Source: Fructilactobacillus lindneri DSM 20690 = JCM 11027 (lineage in GTDB: Bacteria > Bacillota > Bacilli > Lactobacillales > Lactobacillaceae). From it: a DNA stretch of 64,000 nucleotides. Below, in pieces: positions 43,775-51,403 of this stretch. The stretch is taken from the NCBI RefSeq assembly GCF_002907375.1, contig NZ_MIYK01000018.1, positions 1 through 64,000 of the forward strand, in the 5' to 3' direction. Both the position numbers and the translations under genes were made by a program. The notes beneath the pieces were generated by a model. It worked only from the letters and a program-made list of their open reading frames with translations, was not told the DNA's origin and did not search any database. Position 1 is the stretch's first letter. Every line of letters begins with the position of its first letter.

Positions 43775-44872
43775 TTGATGACAACTGTTTTTATTAAAGG
43801 ACTTGGATTGATTGGCAGCTCGATTGCTAGAGTAATTAAACAAACTAATCCAAATGTTAAAATCATCGGAAGCGACCAAAATACAGCAAGTTTACATTAT
43901 GCACTAAACCATCAGGTAATTGATGAAACCAGTAATGATTTAGAGTTAGCCGGACAAGCAGATTTTATTTTTTTAGCGACCCCAGTTGATCAAATTATTG
44001 CGGACATTGAAACATTAGCACGTCAGCCGCTACGTCCCAATGTTATTGTTACGGATGTTGGGAGTACCAAGCAAACCGTAATGAAAGCAGCAGCTATTCT
44101 TGCTGAAAAGAAGGTTACGTTTGTCGGTGGTCATCCCATGGCTGGTTCGCATAAAACAGGAGTGAGAGCTGGAACTCCTAATTTATTTGAAAATGCGTTT
44201 TACTTTCAGATTCCAACTGGAACTGATGGAGAAGTCGCTGCCCGAAAAATTCAAAAATTATTGCAGGTTGCTAAAGCAAAGTGGCTAACAGTGACGCCTA
44301 AACAACATGATAAAATTGTGGCACAAATTAGCCACATTCCGCATGTGATTGCCGCTGGGTTAGTAAATCAAACCCAAGCTGCTTTCGCAGACGAACCCAT
44401 GGGAATGCGATTAGCAGCAGGTGGGTTTAAGTCGATTACCAGAATTGCTTCTGCTGATCCGCAAATGTGGAATGATATTTTGCTGAACAATGCAGACTTA
44501 ATCAGTACGCAGCTGCAACAATATCTAGATGTTTTAACTGATATCAAACATAAGATTGACCAACGGGATTCAACGGCGATTAAAACATATTTCGAAAAAG
44601 CCAAAACGAGTCGTGATAAATTAGGATCAAATCACGTCGGTAAAATTGCCGGATTTTATGATTTGTTTTTAGATTTACCAGATGAAGTGGGTGTATTAGC
44701 TGATATTACACAACGGTTGCAACAGGCCGACATTAATCTGGTTAATCTGCATATTTTAGAGATTAGAGAGGACGTTAATGGTGTTTTACAGTTAACGTTT
44801 CGTAGTGAGAAAGATTTACAGCGAGCACAGGAGTTATTAGCAGCAAAATATTCAGTGACAAGGAGGGAATAA
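43775..44872 (+). CDS. tyrA: Prephenate dehydrogenase with ACT domain
   Basis: NAD-dependent enzyme of tyrosine synthesis, 365 residues. The NAD motif GLGLIGSSIARVI is at residues 6-18; VTDVGSTKQTV, GGHPMAGSHKTGVRAG and the catalytic-region SHIPHVIAAGL follow. Residues from about 292 form an ACT domain (LDLPDEVGVLADITQRLQQADINLVNLHIL), which suggests tyrosine feedback. GAGGAG precedes the ATG, 9 bases after aroA. Confidence 0.95.
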   Translation: MMTTVFIKGLGLIGSSIARVIKQTNPNVKIIGSDQNTASLHYALNHQVIDETSNDLELAGQADFIFLATPVDQIIADIETLARQPLRPNVIVTDVGSTKQTVMKAAAILAEKKVTFVGGHPMAGSHKTGVRAGTPNLFENAFYFQIPTGTDGEVAARKIQKLLQVAKAKWLTVTPKQHDKIVAQISHIPHVIAAGLVNQTQAAFADEPMGMRLAAGGFKSITRIASADPQMWNDILLNNADLISTQLQQYLDVLTDIKHKIDQRDSTAIKTYFEKAKTSRDKLGSNHVGKIAGFYDLFLDLPDEVGVLADITQRLQQADINLVNLHILEIREDVNGVLQLTFRSEKDLQRAQELLAAKYSVTRRE

Positions 44873-44874
44873 TC

Positions 44875-45378
44875 ATGGAAGTTGTTTTGATTGGTTTTAT
44901 GGGTAGTGGGAAAACCACAGTTAGTCGTTTACTGTCTGCACAAATGCAACTGCCGGTTTCCGATTTAGACGAAGTAATTGTGAAAGCAGCTGGAAAATCA
45001 ATTTCAGGAATTTTTGCGGATCATGGTGAAACTTATTTTCGCGAACTGGAACAACGTGAATTAAAAGGACAGTTAGAACAAGACGGAATTTTAGCAACCG
45101 GTGGTGGAACACCAATTAATGAAGAAAACGCCCAGTTATTAACCGAATATGCTGCACCGGTCATCTTATTAGACGTGGAACCCGAAACGGCATATGCACG
45201 AATTAAAAATGATTTAGGCCGTCCACTGGTCAGCCAATTAAATCAAGCCACGATGAGGCAGTTGAAAAATTCCCGAAATGAGCAATATTATGCTTGTGCT
45301 GATTTAATAATTCACTGCGATTATTTGAGTCCTGAAGAAATCAGTCAGCAAATTATGAAATATTTAAATAAATCTTAA
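44875..45378 (+). CDS. aroK: Shikimate kinase
   Basis: P-loop kinase of 167 residues phosphorylating shikimate. Walker A GFMGSGKT is at 7-14, the shikimate-binding Asp in VSDLDEVI near 33, ATGGGTP near 78-84 and the lid GRPLV near 119. It starts 2 bases after tyrA and ends the aromatic operon; no strong terminator is visible before the next promoter. Confidence 0.95.
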   Translation: MEVVLIGFMGSGKTTVSRLLSAQMQLPVSDLDEVIVKAAGKSISGIFADHGETYFRELEQRELKGQLEQDGILATGGGTPINEENAQLLTEYAAPVILLDVEPETAYARIKNDLGRPLVSQLNQATMRQLKNSRNEQYYACADLIIHCDYLSPEEISQQIMKYLNKS

Positions 45379-45385
45379 ACAATTG

Positions 45386-45415
45386 TTGTACTTTCCTTTT
45401 AAACGATGTTATAAT
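45386..45415 (+). promoter_or_regulatory. Promoter of leader D
   Basis: TTGTAC (45386-45391), 18 bases, TATAAT (45410-45415). Confidence 0.7.
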
Positions 45416-45441
45416 TTAAAAAATTCAAGGAGGCTAATAAA

Positions 45442-45477
45442 ATGAAAATGTGCTGTTGTTTTATGTCAAAAAAATAA
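45442..45477 (+). CDS. Cys/Met leader peptide, 11 residues
   Basis: Strong AAGGAGG site 8 bases before the ATG. The peptide reads MKMCCCFMSKK: three consecutive Cys codons and three Met codons in eleven. It ends 24 codons' length before a terminator leader and lies upstream of a MetQ-like binding protein, so I infer sensing of cysteine (or methionine) charging. The stop codon overlaps the 5' arm of the next hairpin. Confidence 0.75.
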   Translation: MKMCCCFMSKK

Positions 45478-45626
45478 ATGAGCGAATGTTGATATGAATT
45501 TTCTCATTTATTGGTTATGTTAAATTTTTGAGATAATTCAGATTGACATTCAGCAGTGCTTATAAACTTTTATTAGTCGAAAAAGGCCGATGTCTATGTG
45601 AATAGTCATCGGTCTTTTTTACGAAA
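45473..45626 (+). promoter_or_regulatory. Attenuator-like leader D (Cys/Met)
   Basis: AATAAATGAG (45473-45482, overlapping the stop codon) pairs perfectly with CTCATTTATT (45503-45512). The latter region, as AATTTTCTCA (45497-45506), can alternatively pair with TGAGATAATT (45529-45538, one mismatch). A terminator ends the leader. A clear antiterminator pairing between the third segment and the terminator arm was not found, so the last step of the switch is unproven. Confidence 0.6.
45588..45626 (+). terminator. Attenuator terminator D
   Basis: AAAAGGCCGATG..CTAT pairs with ATAG..CATCGGTCTTTT, followed by a T run. Confidence 0.88.
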
Positions 45627-45636
45627 GGAATTTTAA

Positions 45637-45693
45637 ATGAATAATCGATTAACCAGGTTATTTGGGAAGTTTCGTGGTGGTCAATCATGTTGA
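45637..45693 (+). CDS. Small ORF, 18 residues
   Basis: ATG with AAAGGAA 6 bases upstream, encoding MNNRLTRLFGKFRGGQSC. It lies between terminator D and the MetQ-like gene. It is basic and ends in Cys. It could be a second leader peptide, a tiny protein or chance. Confidence 0.4.
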   Translation: MNNRLTRLFGKFRGGQSC

Positions 45694-45751
45694 AACTTTT
45701 TAGTTAAAATAAATATGATTTCTGAGCTGAATTTAAAGGGAGATTAAACAC

Positions 45752-46579
45752 ATGAGATTTAACAAAAAATATCTTTATGGCGGATTGGCAGCAGTTTTGG
45801 TGTTAGCATTTGTATTTACTTTTATTGTAAAACCACATAAATCTGAAACTAATACGATTCGATTAGCCTCATCACCAGGTCCTTATAGTGATTTATTTCT
45901 TAATGGAGTAAAACCGATTTTGGAAAAAGAAGGATATCACGTTCAAAACCAATCTTTTAGTGATTTATCATTGGCCGATGTTGCCATTAATAATGGCGAA
46001 GCAGACTTAAATGTTGATCAGCACACAGCTTATATGGATAATTTTAATAAAGAAAAACATGCTCATTTGACAGCTTTAACTAAAATTCCAACTGTTCCAA
46101 CTGGAATTTATCCTGCTAAAAAGAAATCTTTAAAAGATATTTCTAAAGGCGATAAGATTGCCATTCCAAATGATCCATCCAATATGGCTAGAGCTTACAA
46201 TGTTTTGGTAAAAGCACATTTAATTACTTTAAAAAAGGGAGTTAATCCCATTAAAGCTACTAGTAAGGACATTGCCTCCAATAAAGATGATTTGAAAATT
46301 ACCGCCATGCAGGATGTTACCATCCCTCGTTCCCGAAATGATTTTGATTATGTGATTTTGCCAGGATCGACGGCTTACCCAGCTAAGATCCCAACCAAAT
46401 CGATGTTGTTAGCTGAAGATATTAAACCAGATTATTATTTAGTCGCAGCTATAAACAAAAAGGATAAAGATAAGAAATGGGCGAAGGCCGTTGATAAGGC
46501 TTACCATTCCAAGGAATTTAAGAAGTATATGGATACCCATAATAAAAACAGTTTTTGGAAAATCCCCAAGGGCGAATAA
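45752..46579 (+). CDS. MetQ/NlpA-family binding protein, second copy
   Basis: Substrate-binding protein of 275 residues paralogous to the one at 615. The N-terminus has an Arg/Lys start and one hydrophobic helix (about 7-26) without a lipobox Cys, so it too is probably membrane anchored. NlpA features such as DLNVDQHTAYMDNFN and IAIPNDPSNMARAYNVL are clear. It has no permease or ATPase next to it and may feed the MetNI complex or another one. Control by a Cys/Met-rich leader peptide differs from the T-box of the first copy, which suggests a different ligand, for example cysteine, cystine or a methionine precursor. Confidence 0.85.
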   Translation: MRFNKKYLYGGLAAVLVLAFVFTFIVKPHKSETNTIRLASSPGPYSDLFLNGVKPILEKEGYHVQNQSFSDLSLADVAINNGEADLNVDQHTAYMDNFNKEKHAHLTALTKIPTVPTGIYPAKKKSLKDISKGDKIAIPNDPSNMARAYNVLVKAHLITLKKGVNPIKATSKDIASNKDDLKITAMQDVTIPRSRNDFDYVILPGSTAYPAKIPTKSMLLAEDIKPDYYLVAAINKKDKDKKWAKAVDKAYHSKEFKKYMDTHNKNSFWKIPKGE

Positions 46580-46599
46580 GTAATTATAATAATTTAATA

Positions 46600-46634
46600 A
46601 AGTAAAAGCTCGCCATGGCGGGCTTTTATTTTTC
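46600..46634 (+). terminator. Intrinsic terminator
   Basis: AAAGCTCGCCATGGCGGGCTTTTATTTTT: AAAAGCTCGCC pairs with GGCGGGCTTTT with a short loop and a T-rich tail. Confidence 0.8.
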
Positions 46635-46692
46635 TTAGATATCTAAGTCGATATGTTAAACGATGCTCATTAATCATGTTAATATGCAGGCA

Positions 46693-46716
46693 AGTAATAT
46701 GAATGGTCATATTACT
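46693..46716. promoter_or_regulatory. Perfect 10-bp inverted repeat upstream of the HU-like gene
   Basis: AGTAATATGA, spacer ATGG, TCATATTACT. It lies 29 bases before the start codon, in the leader or at the promoter. Operator or hairpin; which one is open. Confidence 0.6.
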
Positions 46717-46744
46717 ACAAATATTATTATGGAGGTATGACATT

Positions 46745-47128
46745 ATGGCTTTATTACCAATGAATGGACACACTACTACTTACGATGAATTTACTGAATC
46801 AGTAGCAAGTAAGTTGGGTAAATCACCAGCATCTACTAAAGAAATCTTAAGTGACATTACAGATGTTGTTAAAGAATCACTTATGAATAAAGATCAAGTA
46901 ATGTACCGAGATTTGGCTACTTTCCGTCTTGATGTAGAAGGTGTTCGTCATGTTCGTGTTATTGAAACTGGTGATATCGAAACTATTCCAGCCAAATTCT
47001 ACCCACATGCTACTTTCTCAGACAAAATTAAAGAAGCTGTTTCAGAACTTAAAGTTACTCCAGCTGATTTAGATTTAGTTAAAAAAGTTCGTGAAGTTGA
47101 TGCTAAAGATCATCGTAACGAAGACTAA
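46745..47128 (+). CDS. HU/IHF-like DNA-binding protein, divergent
   Basis: Protein of 127 residues; start 46745 chosen for the GGAGG 9 bases upstream. The N-terminal helices (YDEFTESVASKLGKSPASTKEILSDITDVVKESL) and the following strand fit the HU fold, but the DNA-binding arm lacks the usual RNPRTG-type sequence and reads RVIETGDIETIPA. The C-terminal tail of about 30 residues beyond the HU length is charged. Codon use is biased to the preferred set, which suggests good expression. It is not the main HU protein, which is about 90 residues. Confidence 0.72.
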   Translation: MALLPMNGHTTTYDEFTESVASKLGKSPASTKEILSDITDVVKESLMNKDQVMYRDLATFRLDVEGVRHVRVIETGDIETIPAKFYPHATFSDKIKEAVSELKVTPADLDLVKKVREVDAKDHRNED

Positions 47129-47145
47129 TTAATTTTTATTATCAA

Positions 47146-47192
47146 AATAAACATGTTGAAAAAGCCGCTAAGAAATTAGTGACTTTTTCAAT
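47146..47192. terminator. Bidirectional intrinsic terminator
   Basis: TTGAAAAAG and CTTTTTCAA with inner CTAA/TTAG pairs, between the convergent HU-like and RluA genes. Confidence 0.8.
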
Positions 47193-47196
47193 GTGT

Positions 47197-48084
47197 TTAT
47201 TTTATTGCTTTCATTTCAGGCGGTAATGGCGCCGTAACTGTTATAGATTCGTAATAAAATGGAGTTGGCATTTTTACTTTCCAGGAGTGTAACAACATTA
47301 GTTGATTGAGATTAGCTTGCGGATCATATAAAGGATCATTAACGACTGGATGTCCAAGCGAAGCGAGATGGACACGAATTTGATGGGTTCGCCCGGTTTC
47401 TAAATTAACCTTTAATAAGGAATGGTCATTCTTGGACTGTTGAACTTGGTAGTGAGTAACCGCTGGCTGGCTATCTATTCCGTTAATCATTCGTTTTCGC
47501 TGGTCATTAGGATCACGTCCGATTGGAATAGTAATCGTTCCCTTTTCATGTAAAAATCTACCTCTTACCCAGACTAAATAGGTTCGTTGAATGATTTTTT
47601 CACGCAGCATATATTCTAATGCAGGAACAACAGCGGGACTTTTAGCAAAAAGCAAAGCACCGCTAGTTTGTTGGTCAAGACGATGAATGATAAAGGGGGA
47701 ATTGGGTTTGAGATATTCAGCCACAAAATTAATCACAGCACCTTGTTCCTGTGGTTGATTGGGATGAGTTTTGTAACCGCGCCGCTTATTAACAAGCAAA
47801 AAATCTTGATTTTCAAACAGTACTTGCACAGAACTACTTGCATCGCGGATGACTTTTGGATGAGCATTTTTAAAATCCGAAGTTCTAAATTCTAAATGAA
47901 GCTGGTCTCCAGTATGTAATTTAAAATTCATTGGTAAATATTTTTTATTTACCGTGACTCGTTGGGCTCGACGCAGTGAAAAAATTAAATGTTTGGGCAG
48001 ATAAAGATGTTGACTTAAGTAGTCGCGAACTGTTTTTCCTTCATATGAGTTTGGAATGATTAAATTATAACGCCAGGTTTGCAT
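47197..48084 (-). CDS. RluA family pseudouridine synthase
   Basis: RNA pseudouridine synthase of 295 residues. An S4-like N-terminal part (about 15-70) is followed by the catalytic domain with IIHRLDQQTSG, catalytic D137, and the C-terminal GRTHQIRVHLASLGHPVVNDPLY motif. Target is probably a site in 23S rRNA (RluD-like) or tRNA; it cannot be told from sequence. Single gene. Confidence 0.9.
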   Translation of the reverse strand: MQTWRYNLIIPNSYEGKTVRDYLSQHLYLPKHLIFSLRRAQRVTVNKKYLPMNFKLHTGDQLHLEFRTSDFKNAHPKVIRDASSSVQVLFENQDFLLVNKRRGYKTHPNQPQEQGAVINFVAEYLKPNSPFIIHRLDQQTSGALLFAKSPAVVPALEYMLREKIIQRTYLVWVRGRFLHEKGTITIPIGRDPNDQRKRMINGIDSQPAVTHYQVQQSKNDHSLLKVNLETGRTHQIRVHLASLGHPVVNDPLYDPQANLNQLMLLHSWKVKMPTPFYYESITVTAPLPPEMKAIK

Positions 48085-48095
48085 AAATTACTCCA

Positions 48096-48128
48096 TAAAA
48101 AAAGTCTATCAGGTTAATGATAGACCAA
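48096..48128 (-). terminator. Intrinsic terminator of the uspA gene
   Basis: TGGTCTATCAT and CTGATAGACT form the stem on the minus strand with seven T after it; it also lies just upstream of the RluA gene. Confidence 0.85.
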
Positions 48129-48136
48129 AAATTAAA

Positions 48137-48577
48137 TTATTTAACGATTAAAACGTCTTGCTTAGCAGTTCTAATCACATAACTGGTAACTGATCCAACT
48201 ACTAATTGTTCAACTGCAGATAAACCAGTTGCTCCCATTACAATCAAATCGTCATTATGATCTTTGGGGAATTCTTGTGCGATAATTTTCTTAGGATTAC
48301 CAAAACGCATATGAATCGAAACATCAGTCAAACCATCTTTAACACAGGTTTGTTTTAAAGTTTCCAAAATTTCTTTAGTTTGATCAGTTAATTTGTAAAC
48401 AGCATCCGCAGACACGGCATTACCATAGTTTCGGTTAAATTGTGTAACTTGAATAACGTTGAGAATATCTAAGTGACTGTTGTTTTGCTTAGCTACTTCA
48501 ATTGCTCGTTTCAATACTGGCATAGTATCCTCGCCACCATCGACAGGAGCTAAAATACGTTTATAATTCTCTGTCAT
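48137..48577 (-). CDS. Universal stress protein, UspA family
   Basis: Usp-domain protein of 146 residues; start 48577 has GAGGTGA 5 bases upstream. The N-terminal ILAPVDGGEDTMPVLKRAIEVAK and the ATP-binding GATGLSAVEQLVVGSVTSYVIRTAKQDVLIVK are the family pattern of ATP-binding Usp proteins. Role in stress survival is inferred from the family. Confidence 0.92.
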   Translation of the reverse strand: MTENYKRILAPVDGGEDTMPVLKRAIEVAKQNNSHLDILNVIQVTQFNRNYGNAVSADAVYKLTDQTKEILETLKQTCVKDGLTDVSIHMRFGNPKKIIAQEFPKDHNDDLIVMGATGLSAVEQLVVGSVTSYVIRTAKQDVLIVK

Positions 48578-48697
48578 TTCGATCACCTCATCAGTTCAAT
48601 TTCTTTAATTATATCATTTTGAGGGTGGTTTAAGTAGTAATATTGTTTTAAAAAGCAGGCCATTTTAGATTTTTTTAAAATAATTTAAGAAAAGATA

Positions 48698-48726
48698 TTG
48701 ACATGTTTTTAGACTAATGGTTAAAT
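48698..48726 (+). promoter_or_regulatory. Promoter of leader B
   Basis: TTGACA (48698-48703), 17 bases, TTAAAT (48721-48726). Matches the promoters of leaders A and C. Confidence 0.8.
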
Positions 48727-48757
48727 TATAACAACTTAAAAGAAAGGAATTTTAACA

Positions 48758-48817
48758 ATGACTAATAAAACTACTTTTCAAAATAATAAAATTATTATTT
48801 TCTTTGTGTTAATGTAG
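48758..48817 (+). CDS. Branched-chain/Phe leader peptide, 19 residues
   Basis: Short ORF with AAAGGAA upstream, encoding 19 residues that end IIIFFVLM-stop: three Ile, two Phe, one Val, one Leu and one Met codon in succession. The preceding half is polar. It lies upstream of panE and an aminotransferase that suit branched-chain or aromatic keto acids. The stop codon is immediately followed by the first pairing segment, as in leader A. Confidence 0.87.
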   Translation: MTNKTTFQNNKIIIFFVLM

Positions 48818-49016
48818 CCATTCGCATCGTGTGTAGATGCGGATGGGTTATCCGTATCTACGCAGAGAAGATTTATTAGTGCTCGACTAGATACATTGGC
48901 AATCAATGTTAGTTTACCGAGCAGGGTTATTAGCCTAACCGAATTCATTTTAAAATCCTTTTAACGAATTTTAAAAAAGCTCGCTGAACAGTATTGATTG
49001 CTGAGCGAGCTTTTTT
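48818..49016 (+). promoter_or_regulatory. Seven-segment attenuator B (branched-chain/Phe)
   Basis: Segments: S1 CCATTCGCATC (48818-48828), S2 GATGCGGATGG (48836-48846), S3 ATCCGTATCTACGCAGAG (48850-48867), S4 CTCGACTAGATAC (48882-48894), S5 48904-48922 (CAATGTT to CGAGC), S6 48973-48996, S7 49004-49016. S1:S2 11 bp with one G-T; S2:S3 9 bp with one G-T; S3:S4 GTATCTA with TAGATAC plus GAG with CTC; S4:S5 GCTCG/CGAGC and CATTG/CAATG; S5:S6 CGAGC/GCTCG, GTT/AAC, CAAT/ATTG; S6:S7 terminator. The layout equals leader A although S1 and S2 differ in sequence. Confidence 0.84.
48973..49016 (+). terminator. Attenuator terminator B
   Basis: AAAAAAGCTCGCT pairs with AGCGAGCTTTTTT, 23 bases before the panE start. 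Confidence 0.9.
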
Positions 49017-49042
49017 GTTAGATTCATAAGGGGGAAAAGATG

Positions 49043-50005
49043 ATGAAATACGGAGTTATTGGTGCAGGAGCAATGGGATATCGCTATGGTGTTTTGTTGC
49101 AGGAAAATGCCGGTGTAGATGTTGATTTTATTGATACTTAGGAACCAAATGTAGAACAAGTTCGTAAACAAGGCGGCGTGGAAGTTTCAAGAGACCATCA
49201 GGATAAGCAGTTGGTTCCAATTAACATTTATTATCCAGAGGAATACAAAGGTCATCCAGATGTTTGGATTATTTTCAAAAAGCAAATGCAATTGGAAAAA
49301 GAATTAGAACGTGATGCTAAAGCTGGTTTGTTTCATCCTGATCAATACGCTTTTTCTGCTATGAACGGATTAGGTCATTTTGAAAAAATTGAAAAGTATT
49401 TTGATGAAGATAAGATGATTGCCGGAACAGCTATGATTGCTACGGTTTTGAACGGACCCGGAGATGTTGATTTCATGGGACCTAAAAACGGTGAAGCAAT
49501 GCACATGGCACCTTACAATGATAAAAAGCCAGATCAGGTAATGAATCAGTTCTATGATGATTTAAAGGCTGCAACACTTGGACCAGAAATGACTAATAAC
49601 TGGCTGGGCATGTGTATGACAAAGGTTTCGTTTAATGCTGTTTGTAACACGCTTTGTACTATGTTTGAAATTAACATGGGTCAGTTTGGTGAATATTCAG
49701 GTGCCAAAGACATGGCAAAACAATTATTCAATGAAGCCCATGATGCTTGTGAACGAGCTGGAATTAAGATGATTGAAGATCGTCAGCAACAAGTTCAAAG
49801 TGTGCTTGATTCATGTGTAAAACTTAAATATCACTATCCATCAATGTATCAAGATTTCTCGAAAGGTCGTCCAACTGAAGTTGATTATATCAATGGTTAC
49901 ATTGCCAAAGTCGGCCGTGATAACGATTATGTTTGTCGCACTCATGAATTTGTAACGCAAGAAGTCCATTTAGCAGAACAAATGCGTCAATACCATCAAA
50001 AATAA
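49043..50005 (+). pseudogene. panE: Ketopantoate reductase-like 2-hydroxyacid dehydrogenase (PanE) with in-frame stop
   Basis: Full-length ketopantoate reductase family protein (321 codons) interrupted by TAG at 49139-49141 (codon 33), where a Trp codon (TGG) would read FIDTWEPNVEQ. Start ATG 49043 (or 49040) follows AAGGGGGA. The NAD(P) motif GVIGAGAMGYRYG lies before the stop; the rest of the Rossmann and helical domains (FNAVCNTLCTMFEINMGQFG) is intact in frame. In lactococci PanE reduces branched-chain keto acids to hydroxy acids, which fits the leader peptide and the next gene. A GTG at 49178 could restart translation but would lack the cofactor motif. Confidence 0.85.
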
Positions 50006-50018
50006 GCGGGGTTAAAAA

Positions 50019-51206
50019 ATGAAATTTAGATATGCAAATGGTGTTCCAACCAGTACTGAAAACGCTACAGCTAATATTTTAAAAGCAGCTGCTGATCCAA
50101 ATGTAATTTCATTTGGTGGTGGATTGCCAGCTCCCGAGTTGTTTCCGGTTGCTGAAATGAAAGCAGCTACTGACAAAGTTTTTGATAAATACGGACGCTT
50201 AGTTTTACAGTATGCTCAAACTTTGGGATATCCAAAATTAAGAGAACAAATTACAGACTTAATGAAAGATCGTCATGTTGATGCTGAAGTTGAGAATATT
50301 GGGGTAGTAACCGGATCGCAACAAGCTATCGACTTAGTGGCTCGAATGATGATTAATCCAGGCGATGTAGTTATTGTTGAAGACCCAAGTTATTTGGCAG
50401 CCATTGACGTCTTTAATTCTTATGGAGCAAAATTAGTTGGTGTTCCCATGGATGAAGATGGGATGAAAACAGATGCTTTAGCTGAAACAGTGAAAAAATA
50501 TACCAAGGCTAAATTTATTTATACCATCCCTAACTTTCAAAATCCAACTGGAAGAACAATGACAGAAGAGCGACGTAAAGAATTGGTACGAGTTGCCAAA
50601 GAAGCTGGAATTCCAATCGTGGAGGATGATCCTTATGGAGCAATTCGTTACGCTGGGAAAAAATTGCCACCATTAAAACATTTTGATAAAGATGGTGGTG
50701 TCATTTATCTAAGTTCGTTTTCTAAGATTTTAGCACCCGGAATGCGACTCGGCTGGTTAGTAGCGGATAAAAGTTTTATGGATCATTTCAGTTTGATGAA
50801 GCAAAATGCTGATTTACATACTGATAATTTAACCCAGTATATTGTATCTCAGTTCTTGTTAGACGTTGATTTAAAAAAACACGTTAAAAAGATTACGGAT
50901 GCGTATGAACATCGAGCTAATTTGATGCTGGAACTAATTGACAAGTATTTTCCTAAAAATGTTCATCACAGTAATCCAGAAGGCGGAATGTTTATCTGGG
51001 TTGAAATTCCAGGTGGAGTTGATACTGACGAGTTATTTAAAACTTGTATTAAAAACAACGTTGCTTTTGTGCCGGGATCAGCTTTCTTTGCGGGTGACAT
51101 TAAGCCGGGAACTTTCCGTTTGAACTTCTCTAATATGAATGATGAACAAATTAAAGAAGGAATTAAACGGATGGGTAAGGCGATTGCTGAAGTAGTTGAT
51201 AATTAA
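50019..51206 (+). CDS. PLP aminotransferase, LysN/2-aminoadipate transaminase-like
   Basis: Fold-type I aminotransferase of 395 residues. ISFGGGLPAPELFPV at the N-terminus, the IPNFQNPTGRTM cofactor loop, EDDPYGAIRY and the PLP lysine in YLSSFSKILAPGMRLGW (about residue 237) follow the pattern of the 2-aminoadipate/kynurenine/branched-chain group. It is 13 bases after panE behind the branched-chain/Phe leader, so it probably interconverts branched-chain or aromatic amino acids and their keto acids. Substrate not provable here. Confidence 0.82.
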   Translation: MKFRYANGVPTSTENATANILKAAADPNVISFGGGLPAPELFPVAEMKAATDKVFDKYGRLVLQYAQTLGYPKLREQITDLMKDRHVDAEVENIGVVTGSQQAIDLVARMMINPGDVVIVEDPSYLAAIDVFNSYGAKLVGVPMDEDGMKTDALAETVKKYTKAKFIYTIPNFQNPTGRTMTEERRKELVRVAKEAGIPIVEDDPYGAIRYAGKKLPPLKHFDKDGGVIYLSSFSKILAPGMRLGWLVADKSFMDHFSLMKQNADLHTDNLTQYIVSQFLLDVDLKKHVKKITDAYEHRANLMLELIDKYFPKNVHHSNPEGGMFIWVEIPGGVDTDELFKTCIKNNVAFVPGSAFFAGDIKPGTFRLNFSNMNDEQIKEGIKRMGKAIAEVVDN

Positions 51207-51280
51207 ATGATTTTAAGGATTTATTTCGATTTTTAGTCGAAGTAAGTTCTTTTTATTCATCAACATTATTTGACCAATAT

Positions 51281-51309
51281 TGACCTTTGCTGCTAAGTAG
51301 TGTAGACTA
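51281..51309 (+). promoter_or_regulatory. Promoter of the nucleotidyltransferase gene
   Basis: TTGACC (51281-51286), 17 bases, TAGACT (51304-51309). Confidence 0.65.
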
Positions 51310-51316
51310 GAAATAG

Positions 51317-51384
51317 TTAGAAACAAACAGATATTTTTACAGAAAAGAATCCACTAGAAATGTTTCTAATGGATTCTTTTTAGT
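51317..51384 (+). promoter_or_regulatory. Attenuator-like leader with terminator
   Basis: A terminator (AAAAGAATCCA..AGAAA with TTTCT..TGGATTCTTTTT, 51344-51382) lies between this promoter and the start codon. GTTAGAAACA at 51317-51326 is complementary to TGTTTCTAAT (51362-51371), the 3' half of the hairpin, and could prevent it from forming. No leader ORF or known riboswitch was recognised. It might also simply end the upstream operon. Confidence 0.5.
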
Positions 51385-51403
51385 TATTTAAATTAAGGAA
51401 TAA

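Noticed and set aside
48758-48817. Hydrophobic 19-residue peptide as a toxin or bacteriocin
   Set aside because: Position, adjoining relay structure and codon run fit an attenuator leader much better.
49139-49141. Recoding of the panE TAG (read-through or a special amino acid)
   Set aside because: No stem-loop or tRNA evidence; a Trp-to-stop change is the simpler reading.
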